This document shows, in pieces, positions 1 through 5,271 of a stretch of 6,533 bases of DNA. The translations under genes and the position numbers were made by a program. The DNA is from a bacterium. GTDB taxonomy: Bacteria > JALSQH01. The first letter of the stretch is position 1; every line of letters begins with the position of its first letter. The stretch is from the NCBI GenBank assembly GCA_027004335.1, contig JALTID010000234.1:1-6533 (forward strand), read 5' to 3'. Under the pieces are notes generated by a model, which did not search any database, was not told where the DNA came from, and was given only the letters and a program-made list of their open reading frames with translations.

Positions 1-133
1 TCATCTCACAATCTGATACATATCTCGGGGCTATTTTAATTCTGTAATACTTATTAGGGGAACTTAAAACCTCTTCCCTTTTCTTCTCCTCCATAATTCT
101 GTTTATCAAAACTCCACCATGCGGTTCATTCAC
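1..133 (-). CDS. sat: Sulfate adenylyltransferase (ATP sulfurylase), N-terminal 44 codons only
   Basis: This is the start of a reading frame that stays open to the left edge, too short to show as a long ORF. Translation from a GTG at 133-131 gives a protein opening MNEPHGGVLINRIMEEKK and continuing through YYRIKIAPRYVSDCEM. The early PHGG-x-L-x-NR motif is typical of the N-terminal PUA-like domain of bacterial and archaeal ATP sulfurylases of the Sat type, unlike the CysN/CysD heterodimer. The family makes adenylyl sulfate (APS) and pyrophosphate from sulfate and ATP. The GTG start is supported by an AAGGAGG site 6 bases upstream and by lying 1 base after the cysC stop, so the two genes are probably co-transcribed and translationally coupled. 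The catalytic part with the HxGH motif lies outside the window, so integrity cannot be judged. The call rests on a short but characteristic stretch. Confidence 0.85.
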   Translation of the reverse strand, partial: MNEPHGGVLINRIMEEKKREEVLSSPNKYYRIKIAPRYVSDCEM

Positions 134-134
134 T

Positions 135-740
135 TTAAGCCTCCTTTATATAACCTTTTTCAACAAGATGCCCTATTATTTTATCCACACTTTCTTCAAT
201 ACTCAACTTATCGGTTTCTATGACAAGCTCTGGATTTTCAGGTTCTTCATAAGGATCATCTATACCGGTAAAATGCTTTATCTCTCCCGCCCTTGCTTTT
301 TTATAAAGACCTTTGGGATCCCTTTCCTCACACACCTCAAGAGGAGCTTTGACAAAAATTTCTATGAACTCTCCCTCTTCTAATAAGCTCCTTGCAAAAT
401 TTCTATCCTTTCTGTATGGTGAAATAAAAGCAGTTATCGCAACAAGTCCCGCATCTACAAAGAGTTTCACCACCTCACTGATCCTTCTTATATTTTCCTC
501 CCTATCCTCTGCTGTAAATCCAAGATCCTTATTAAGACCCTTCCTTACATTATCACCATCAAGAAGATAGGTATGAACCCTGTACTTTTTATTCAAAGTG
601 TACTCCACCTCATTGGCAAGGGTGGATTTACCACTCCCTGAAAGCCCTGTAAACCAGAGAGCAAAAGGTTCATGTCCCTTTATTGCACTTCTGTCAGCTT
701 TTGTCAGCTTATGTTTGTGCTCATAGATATGCTCTGTCAC
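135..740 (-). CDS. cysC: Adenylyl-sulfate kinase (APS kinase)
   Basis: The 201-residue protein has the usual length of a stand-alone CysC and phosphorylates APS at the 3' position with ATP to give PAPS in the cytoplasm. All the expected motifs are visible: the P-loop GLSGSGKS at residues 32-39, LDGDNVR at 60-66 for nucleotide/APS binding, ENIRR at 82-86, the FISP motif with Ser107 (the position of the phosphorylated serine in E. coli CysC), the lid segment [10 protein letters not shown] at 141-150, and FTGIDDPYE at 157-165. The start is GTG at 740-738. Its first base sits within a GTGA overlap with the stop of the upstream fusion gene, and an AAGGAGG site lies 8 bases upstream. The gene sits between a second, membrane-linked APS kinase-like gene and sat, in a three-gene sulfate-activation operon. 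Nothing suggests inactivation, so this is the likely housekeeping APS kinase. Confidence 0.96.
   Translation of the reverse strand: MTEHIYEHKHKLTKADRSAIKGHEPFALWFTGLSGSGKSTLANEVEYTLNKKYRVHTYLLDGDNVRKGLNKDLGFTAEDREENIRRISEVVKLFVDAGLVAITAFISPYRKDRNFARSLLEEGEFIEIFVKAPLEVCEERDPKGLYKKARAGEIKHFTGIDDPYEEPENPELVIETDKLSIEESVDKIIGHLVEKGYIKEA
140..146 (-). promoter_or_regulatory. Ribosome binding site of sat
   Basis: The minus strand reads AAGGAGG here, 6 bases before the GTG at 133. The site lies inside the last codons of cysC (Lys-Glu-Ala). It is the main reason to accept a GTG start for sat directly after the cysC stop codon. Confidence 0.8.
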
Positions 741-1462
741 CGCAAAAACCTCCTTTTTACATAACCTACAATTTTATCCGTTGCCTCGCCTATATTCATT
801 TTTCTCACATCTACCATAATTTCAGGATCAACAGGTTCTTCATAAGGGTCAGAAATTCCAGTGAAGTTTTTTATCTCTCCTCTCCTTGCCCTCTCATAAA
901 GTCCCTCTCTGTCTCTTTTCTCACATGTTTCCACATCACATTTAAGATAAACCTCAACAAAATTTTTACAGAGACCTCTGGCAAAACTCCTCATTTCTTC
1001 ATATGGAGAGACAAAACTTGCGACAACACATATTCCATTCCTCTCAAGGATACTGGCGAGATGTGCTACTCTTTCATTATGAACAATCCTATCCTCCTGT
1101 GAAAAGCCCGTCTTAGGAAAGAGTTTTCTTATATCTCTTCCATCAAGTCTTTCAACTCTGAACCCCACTTTCTTTAATCTCTCAGCCACCTCATCACCAA
1201 TGGTGGTCTTACCTGAGAGGGGAAGACCCGTTATCCATATTACAAAAGGCTCAATTTCCTCTTTCCCGAACCTGATCTTATTCCACACCCTTTCATGGAT
1301 AAAATACACAATTATCTTGGCAATAAACTCAAAACCTCCGGCGATAGAGGCAAGCTTTAAATTGTGAAAAACCAGGTAAACAATGAGTATGGTAGTTAAT
1401 GTTGCAAGGATTCTCCAGGAAAAAGCTTTTACAAGGGAGCGCTTTTTTGTTTCAACAATCAT
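737..1462 (-). CDS. DUF2061 membrane domain fused to an APS kinase-like domain
   Basis: The 241-residue protein has two parts. Residues about 5-62 match the DUF2061 family: a [15 protein letters not shown] start, two hydrophobic segments (about 19-33 and 37-55), and the ending HERVWNKI. Residues about 70-241 form a CysC-like kinase domain with P-loop GLPLSGKTT (79-87), LDGRDIR (106-112), FVSP (150-153, Ser152), and the well-kept lid region CEKRD...[16 protein letters not shown] (180-210). It is clearly paralogous to the cysC that follows, at roughly 40 percent identity by eye over the kinase part. Changes from canonical CysC include GLSGSGKS to [11 protein letters not shown] to GRD, and DPKG to DREG. 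The P-loop still satisfies GxxxxGK[ST], so ATP binding is plausible. I infer an APS kinase held at the inner membrane. It could instead act on another substrate or be regulatory. The ATG start is followed at once by the DUF2061 domain, with only a weak GAGAG site upstream. It is first in the operon and divergent from ispD. Confidence 0.88.
   Translation of the reverse strand: MIVETKKRSLVKAFSWRILATLTTILIVYLVFHNLKLASIAGGFEFIAKIIVYFIHERVWNKIRFGKEEIEPFVIWITGLPLSGKTTIGDEVAERLKKVGFRVERLDGRDIRKLFPKTGFSQEDRIVHNERVAHLASILERNGICVVASFVSPYEEMRSFARGLCKNFVEVYLKCDVETCEKRDREGLYERARRGEIKNFTGISDPYEEPVDPEIMVDVRKMNIGEATDKIVGYVKRRFLR
749..755 (-). promoter_or_regulatory. Ribosome binding site of cysC
   Basis: The minus strand reads AAGGAGG, 8 bases before the GTG start of cysC at 740. 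It lies within the last codons of the upstream gene (Lys-Arg-Arg-Phe). It supports the GTG start and the GTGA stop/start overlap, an arrangement typical of translational coupling. Confidence 0.8.
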
Positions 1463-1489
1463 TGATAAATTCTCTCAAAAAAGCATAAT
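1462..1489 (+). promoter_or_regulatory. Candidate sigma70-type promoter for ispD
   Basis: TTGATA (1462-1467, 5 of 6) and CATAAT (1484-1489, 5 of 6) are separated by 16 bases. Transcription would begin near 1496, about 20 bases before the ispD ATG, leaving room for the weak AAAGAG site at 1501-1506. The -35 box abuts the start codon of the divergent gene, so the two transcription units share a very compact control region. Confidence 0.45.
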
Positions 1490-1508
1490 TAAACATAAAC
1501 AAAGAGTT

Positions 1509-1536
1509 ATTATAATGGAAGAGAAAAACTTTGCAA
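1509..1536 (-). promoter_or_regulatory. Candidate sigma70-type promoter for the sulfate-activation operon
   Basis: On the minus strand a perfect TATAAT (1514-1509) lies 16 bases downstream of TTGCAA (1536-1531, 4 of 6 matches to TTGACA). Transcription would start near 1502, leaving a leader of about 40 bases before the ATG at 1462. The -35 box falls inside the first codons of ispD. It is a pattern match only, in AT-rich DNA where chance TATAAT is common. Confidence 0.4.
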
Positions 1537-2210
1537 TTATTGTAGCAGGGGGTAAAGGTGAAAGATTGGGAGGAAAGATTCCGAAGCAGTTTCAGTATCT
1601 CAGGGGCAAAACTGTGATCGAACACACAATAGATCATTTTGAAAAGTGTGAACTAATAGATGAAATCGTGGTGGTGATCAATCCCATATTTATTGAAACA
1701 ATGTATGATATAAGAAAAAATAATAGATGGAAAAAAGTTACAAAAATTGTTTCCGGGGGAGAGACTCGCCAGGAAAGTGTAAAAAATGGACTCGTTTCAA
1801 TCAGTGAAAATTCGGGTAAGGTGCTGATCCACGACGGTGTCAGGCCACTAATCTCGGCAGACCTTATCAGGAAGCTCATAGAAAAACTCTCATCAGAAAA
1901 AGCGGTTATCCCGATAATTTTTCCCAGAGATTCTATGGTAAAAATTGATAATTCTACCGTGGAAGAATTTGTTAAAAGAGACAGTTTCGCTCAGATCCAG
2001 ACACCCCAGGGATTTAATCTCAAGGTGATTAAAAAAGCACATGACTTAGCATGGAAAGAGGGGAGGAGAGATTTTACTGATGATTCTTCTATGATAACTC
2101 ACTATAATTTAGGCAGGATCAGCGTAGTTGAAGGAGATTACTATAACATAAAAATTACCTATCCAGGGGATCTTGAACTGATCAACTGCATAATGGAAGA
2201 TATTGAATAG
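1515..2210 (+). CDS. ispD: 2-C-methyl-D-erythritol 4-phosphate cytidylyltransferase
   Basis: The 231-residue protein is of normal length for IspD, which joins MEP and CTP to give CDP-ME in the non-mevalonate isoprenoid pathway. Visible motifs are the CTP-binding loop AGGKGERLGGKIPKQF (11-26, with Arg17 and Lys24), GGETRQESV (81-89), HDGVRP (106-111), KRDSF with Arg155, QTPQGF (162-167), TDDSS (188-192) and NIKIT with Lys213. The frame is open further upstream to 1383, but that would add 44 residues without homology and overlap the divergent gene. The ATG at 1515 places the nucleotide-binding loop close to the N-terminus, as in the family. A weak AAAGAG site is the only Shine-Dalgarno candidate. 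The close relative TarI (ribitol-5-phosphate cytidylyltransferase) shares most of these motifs and cannot be fully excluded. No ispF or tag/tar neighbour is present to decide. It converges on rfbA. Confidence 0.85.
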   Translation: MEEKNFAIIVAGGKGERLGGKIPKQFQYLRGKTVIEHTIDHFEKCELIDEIVVVINPIFIETMYDIRKNNRWKKVTKIVSGGETRQESVKNGLVSISENSGKVLIHDGVRPLISADLIRKLIEKLSSEKAVIPIIFPRDSMVKIDNSTVEEFVKRDSFAQIQTPQGFNLKVIKKAHDLAWKEGRRDFTDDSSMITHYNLGRISVVEGDYYNIKITYPGDLELINCIMEDIE

Positions 2211-2215
2211 GAGTC

Positions 2216-3097
2216 TTAAAATCTACCTTCTTCCTCTTTCACCACCCTGAGAAGATACTCACCATAAGTGCTCTTTCTCAGTTCTTCTGCTAAGTTATCC
2301 AGCTGTTCAAGGGTAATATAACCCATCCTGTATGCCACCTCTTCTACACAGCCAATTTTAAAAGCCTGTCTATCCTCAATTGCTCTTACAAAAGTAGAAG
2401 ATTCTATAAATGCCTCATGGGTCCCGGCATCAAACCAGGCAAAGCCCCTGCCCAGAATTTTTACTTTGAGTCTACCTTCCTTAAGATAGAGTTGATTAAC
2501 ACTTGTTATCTCCAGTTCCCCTCTATCAGATGGAGTTATATTTCTGGCCTTTTCCGATGCACCTCTGTCGTAGATATAAAGTCCAACAACAGCAATATTG
2601 GATTTTGGCTTACTGGGTTTTTCCTCAATAGAGAGCACATTATAATCTTTATCAAATTCAACTATTCCGAATCTCTCAGGATCCTTCACATAATAGCCAA
2701 AAACCGTTGCACCCTCGTTTTCCTCCACGGCAGATTTTAGAATAACCGGCAAATCATGACCGTAGAAAATATTATCTCCCAGTATGAGGGCCACCGAATC
2801 ATCACCAACAAAATTTTCTCCAATAATAAGGGCTTCAGCAATACCCCTGGGAGCTTCCTGGACCGCATACTCTATTCTTAAACCAAGTTTTTCACCACTG
2901 CCAAAAAGGGCGGAAAAGTGATCTATGTCCTTTGGTGAGGAAATAATCAGAATATCCTTGATCCCCATAAACATCAGGGTAGTCATGGGATAATAGATCA
3001 TCGGCTTATCATAGATGGGAAGAAGATGTTTGTTTATTATTTTTGTAACAGGATAAAGCCTCGTGCCACTTCCACCAGCGAGAAGAATACCTTTCAT
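2216..3097 (-). CDS. rfbA: Glucose-1-phosphate thymidylyltransferase
   Basis: The 293-residue protein matches the usual RmlA/RfbA length. It converts glucose 1-phosphate and dTTP into dTDP-glucose, the first step toward dTDP-rhamnose and other surface deoxysugars. Motifs include the nucleotide loop [10 protein letters not shown] (7-16), [16 protein letters not shown] (22-37), LGDNIFYGH (106-114), EEKP (158-161), GELEITSVN (193-201) and WFDAGTHEA (221-229). The frame extends 15 codons further upstream, but the ATG at 3097 is preferred: GGAGG lies 5 bases before it, MKGILLAGG is the canonical family N-terminus, and the likely -10 box lies within the extension. No rmlB, rmlC or rmlD is in the window, so the final sugar is unknown. 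It appears to be its own transcription unit downstream of the TauE gene, ending 5 bases from the ispD stop. Confidence 0.95.
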   Translation of the reverse strand: MKGILLAGGSGTRLYPVTKIINKHLLPIYDKPMIYYPMTTLMFMGIKDILIISSPKDIDHFSALFGSGEKLGLRIEYAVQEAPRGIAEALIIGENFVGDDSVALILGDNIFYGHDLPVILKSAVEENEGATVFGYYVKDPERFGIVEFDKDYNVLSIEEKPSKPKSNIAVVGLYIYDRGASEKARNITPSDRGELEITSVNQLYLKEGRLKVKILGRGFAWFDAGTHEAFIESSTFVRAIEDRQAFKIGCVEEVAYRMGYITLEQLDNLAEELRKSTYGEYLLRVVKEEEGRF

Positions 3098-3102
3098 ATC
3101 TC

Positions 3103-3107
3103 CCTCC
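3103..3107 (-). promoter_or_regulatory. Ribosome binding site of rfbA
   Basis: GGAGG on the minus strand (part of GGAGGGAG) lies 5 bases before the ATG at 3097. It selects this start over the upstream in-frame ATG at 3142, which has no comparable site. Confidence 0.8.
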
Positions 3108-3122
3108 AGAAATTTTTTATAA

Positions 3123-3131
3123 ATTATAACA
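3123..3131 (-). promoter_or_regulatory. Extended -10 promoter of rfbA
   Basis: The minus strand reads TGTTATAAT, a perfect extended -10 element (TGN plus TATAAT). No good -35 is visible at the expected distance, which extended -10 promoters can tolerate. Transcription would start near 3116, giving a leader of about 20 bases that includes the GGAGG site. It lies in the 55-base gap after the TauE-family gene and suggests rfbA is transcribed independently. Confidence 0.5.
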
Positions 3132-3152
3132 GAAAAAATCAAAGGGAAATAG

Positions 3153-3875
3153 TTAACCCCAGATTACAATGGAGAGTCCGGTAAAAAAGAGGAGGTAATA
3201 GACAACTCCACGGAAGGTTCTCTCATTTACCCTGTGATGTAGAAACTCCCCGAGGATCAACCCAATAGCAACAACAATAAGAAGATACCCCGCCCGTGTG
3301 AGAGTCGCCAAATTAAAAATACCCGTCACAAAATAAGAAATAATAAGCAGAACATCCATCAGCACCCATAATCCATCCAGGGTGCTTCGGAAAGTAGTTC
3401 TATCTATACCCAATTTTCCTATTACATAAACTACAAGAGGACCGCTGGAAGCGTAAATCCCATGTACTATTCCTGCAATAAAAAGAAATATTAACGCTGT
3501 AAGGGAAGAAAGAGGTCTTTCATTTTTTTTATAAAAATTATAAAGCTCAAAAAGGGCAAGTGAAACTACAACTGCACCAAATAATCTTTTGGATTCAGCA
3601 CCTACCGTGTTAAAAATAATCTGACCTATCACAAAACCCACACTCATAGCTGGCAGAATCTTTTTCAGCAGAATCGAAAAATCAATAAACTTAAAATACC
3701 TGTACAGAATAAAACTGTTCAGGAGAAAATCAAGCAGAACAAGGACAGGAAGAACTTCCTTTATGGGGAGAAAAAGGGAAGCAAGAGTAACAGCTATTAT
3801 TATGCTCCCGAATCCAGTCATAGCCTGAATGGTGAAGGAGAGAAAAACCACTGGCGCCAGGAGCAAAAGTTCCAT
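3153..3875 (-). CDS. TauE/SafE-family membrane permease (sulfite/sulfonate exporter family)
   Basis: The 240-residue, strongly hydrophobic protein has about eight membrane-spanning segments by eye and the two-fold pattern of the TauE/SafE (old DUF81) family. The first repeat carries [16 protein letters not shown] (14-29) and the second carries the matching [17 protein letters not shown] (135-151), with a conserved TFRSTL nearby (161-166). Family members move sulfite, sulfoacetate or related organosulfur anions across the inner membrane, but most are uncharacterised and substrate cannot be read from sequence. The start is fixed by an in-frame TAA immediately before the ATG. No clear Shine-Dalgarno site is present, so translation may depend on coupling to the gltS-like gene whose stop is 17 bases upstream. 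Position after a decarboxylase and an amino acid symporter, and near sulfate-activation genes, makes a sulfur anion substrate reasonable but unproven. Confidence 0.85.
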   Translation of the reverse strand: MELLLLAPVVFLSFTIQAMTGFGSIIIAVTLASLFLPIKEVLPVLVLLDFLLNSFILYRYFKFIDFSILLKKILPAMSVGFVIGQIIFNTVGAESKRLFGAVVVSLALFELYNFYKKNERPLSSLTALIFLFIAGIVHGIYASSGPLVVYVIGKLGIDRTTFRSTLDGLWVLMDVLLIISYFVTGIFNLATLTRAGYLLIVVAIGLILGEFLHHRVNERTFRGVVYYLLFFTGLSIVIWG

Positions 3876-3892
3876 TTAAATAACCCAGAATT

Positions 3893-5257
3893 CTAAAATT
3901 TAGGTTTCTGTATGAGGCCAAATAATTTCAGGAGTGCGACAAAGAAGAAGAAGAAACCAAAATATATTAAAGTAACTTCAATTGCAGAAAGCTTCCAGGA
4001 AAAAGGAGCAAGATTAACAACAGTTGTAAGAACAAAAATTATGGGTACAGCGAAAATATTCATGAATCCAATCTCTTTTACAACAGGGGTCTTAAACTCC
4101 GGATCAACAATCCTCAGCAGGAGAATCCCAGTAGACACAGTACCTGTAACAGTCCCGAAAATTGCAGCCATTCTCTCAATGTTAAAGGAGTGGAGCCTCC
4201 TTCCAAAATAAAGCGTTATCCAGAGAGTAACAAGTGCTCCAAGAGTTGCGATTATGAGGATAGGCCCGATATATTTACCAATAATTGCCAATTGAATTGC
4301 CGCACCTGTAGCCACGATCAGATAATCTACAGAAAATCCGGTGATTCTCCTTTGAAGAGGAACACTTATAAGATAATCAACTTTAAAAACCTTGAGTAGC
4401 CATTGAATCCCCATAGCTATAACCATGCCAAAGAGGAAGAAAAATCCCCAGGTTATTTTCCCCATATTACCACCGATCAACCCTGCAAGCCACCATGTAA
4501 AGTAGTAAGTTATTCCATATGCAATACCTATCATGGCAAACTGAAAGGCAAGAGATTCAATATTGGCAGGATGAGTGGTTTGTCTTATAGTTATATCTTC
4601 CTCATGGCCAGGGGGATAGTACCCTTTAGCAAACTCTTCGGGTAATTCTTCCGCGCCAGTTGCAGTGAGTTTCTTTTTAATTCCCCAATTAACAAGAGGA
4701 ATACCAACGACAATTGCAACTAAAAAACCAAGAATTGCAAAGGTTATACCTACCATAGCCGCATCCTGAAATCCCATCTTCTCCCATACCCTCCCGAAGG
4801 AGAGAGCCTGTCCAGGACCTTCTTCAAAGCCCAGAGGAAGGAGAAAACCAAAGGCTTTATGTATGGTAGAACCAAAGAATATATAGATGGCAACCACCAA
4901 TCCCCCTATAAACGCCTGTAATGAAAAACTCACACCTTCCACTGTACCCATCCAGAGGGAACCTAAAAAAGAGTCCCTGCTTTCATGGGCAGAGAGTTTT
5001 TCTTCAGGGGGGGTAGGAGTTAGTCCTATGGAAACAAAAGAAAGATTGAAAAAATGGTAGGCAAATGTCTCAAAAATCTTTGTATCCCACTTTAACCAGT
5101 TTACAATAGTAAAAGCAATGATCCCCCCAAGAAGTGAACTTGGAAAGAGATACCTCTGTATGACTCCTACCTTTGCTCTGATGAGAAATCCCACCAGGAG
5201 CATCGCAGACAGAAAGCTGAAAATTAGCATAAAATTGAAGGGGAATATAGGTTCCAT
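3893..5257 (-). CDS. gltS: Sodium/glutamate symporter, GltS-like (ESS family)
   Basis: The 454-residue integral membrane protein has ten to twelve hydrophobic segments in two inverted-repeat-like halves, as in the glutamate:Na+ symporter (ESS) family. The first half carries GFEEGPGQA (143-151), followed by a helix ending in GIPLVNWGIKK (185-195). The second half carries FGTVTGTVSTGILLLRIVDPE (367-387), a typical GltS stretch. A charged loop around residues 197-230 separates the halves. Length is somewhat above the roughly 400 residues of E. coli GltS. Family members import glutamate with sodium, but this branch is distant enough that another acidic substrate is possible. The ATG is supported by GGAGG 4 bases upstream and lies 14 bases after the decarboxylase stop. 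The pair therefore looks like a decarboxylase with its substrate transporter. The coding strand has a run of seven C (5013-5007) and five consecutive Phe codons near the end. Confidence 0.82.
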   Translation of the reverse strand: MEPIFPFNFMLIFSFLSAMLLVGFLIRAKVGVIQRYLFPSSLLGGIIAFTIVNWLKWDTKIFETFAYHFFNLSFVSIGLTPTPPEEKLSAHESRDSFLGSLWMGTVEGVSFSLQAFIGGLVVAIYIFFGSTIHKAFGFLLPLGFEEGPGQALSFGRVWEKMGFQDAAMVGITFAILGFLVAIVVGIPLVNWGIKKKLTATGAEELPEEFAKGYYPPGHEEDITIRQTTHPANIESLAFQFAMIGIAYGITYYFTWWLAGLIGGNMGKITWGFFFLFGMVIAMGIQWLLKVFKVDYLISVPLQRRITGFSVDYLIVATGAAIQLAIIGKYIGPILIIATLGALVTLWITLYFGRRLHSFNIERMAAIFGTVTGTVSTGILLLRIVDPEFKTPVVKEIGFMNIFAVPIIFVLTTVVNLAPFSWKLSAIEVTLIYFGFFFFFVALLKLFGLIQKPKF

Positions 5258-5261
5258 AACT

Positions 5262-5266
5262 CCTCC
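5262..5266 (-). promoter_or_regulatory. Ribosome binding site of the gltS-like gene
   Basis: GGAGG (within AGGGAGGAG) on the minus strand lies 4 bases before the ATG at 5257, in the 14-base gap after the decarboxylase stop. It supports this start, and the short gap supports co-transcription of the two genes. Confidence 0.75.
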
Positions 5267-5271
5267 CTATT

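Noticed and set aside
683-1102. A 139-codon plus-strand reading frame opposite the fusion gene
   Set aside because: It lies antisense to a strongly supported gene, has no recognisable domain, and is a shadow frame. The same holds for the other plus-strand frames at 168-570, 2417-2740, 3912-4645 and 5333-5548.
1383-1514. A 44-codon N-terminal extension of ispD
   Set aside because: It would overlap the divergent gene, adds no family sequence, and moves the CTP-binding loop far from the N-terminus. It also runs through the candidate ispD promoter.
1511-1516. TATAAT on the plus strand as the ispD -10 box
   Set aside because: It overlaps the ATG, so transcription would start inside the gene, and no matching -35 lies upstream. 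The reverse-strand reading of the same AT block fits better.
3098-3142. A 15-codon N-terminal extension of rfbA from an ATG at 3142
   Set aside because: It has no Shine-Dalgarno site, contains the extended -10 element, and is absent from the canonical RmlA N-terminus, which begins MKGILLAGG.
3098-3152. An intrinsic terminator after the TauE-family gene
   Set aside because: T-rich stretches are present on the minus strand but no stable GC-rich hairpin precedes them.
3943-3957. GAA-type trinucleotide repeat near the end of the gltS-like gene
   Set aside because: It is only a few units long and is explained by consecutive Phe codons in a membrane helix.
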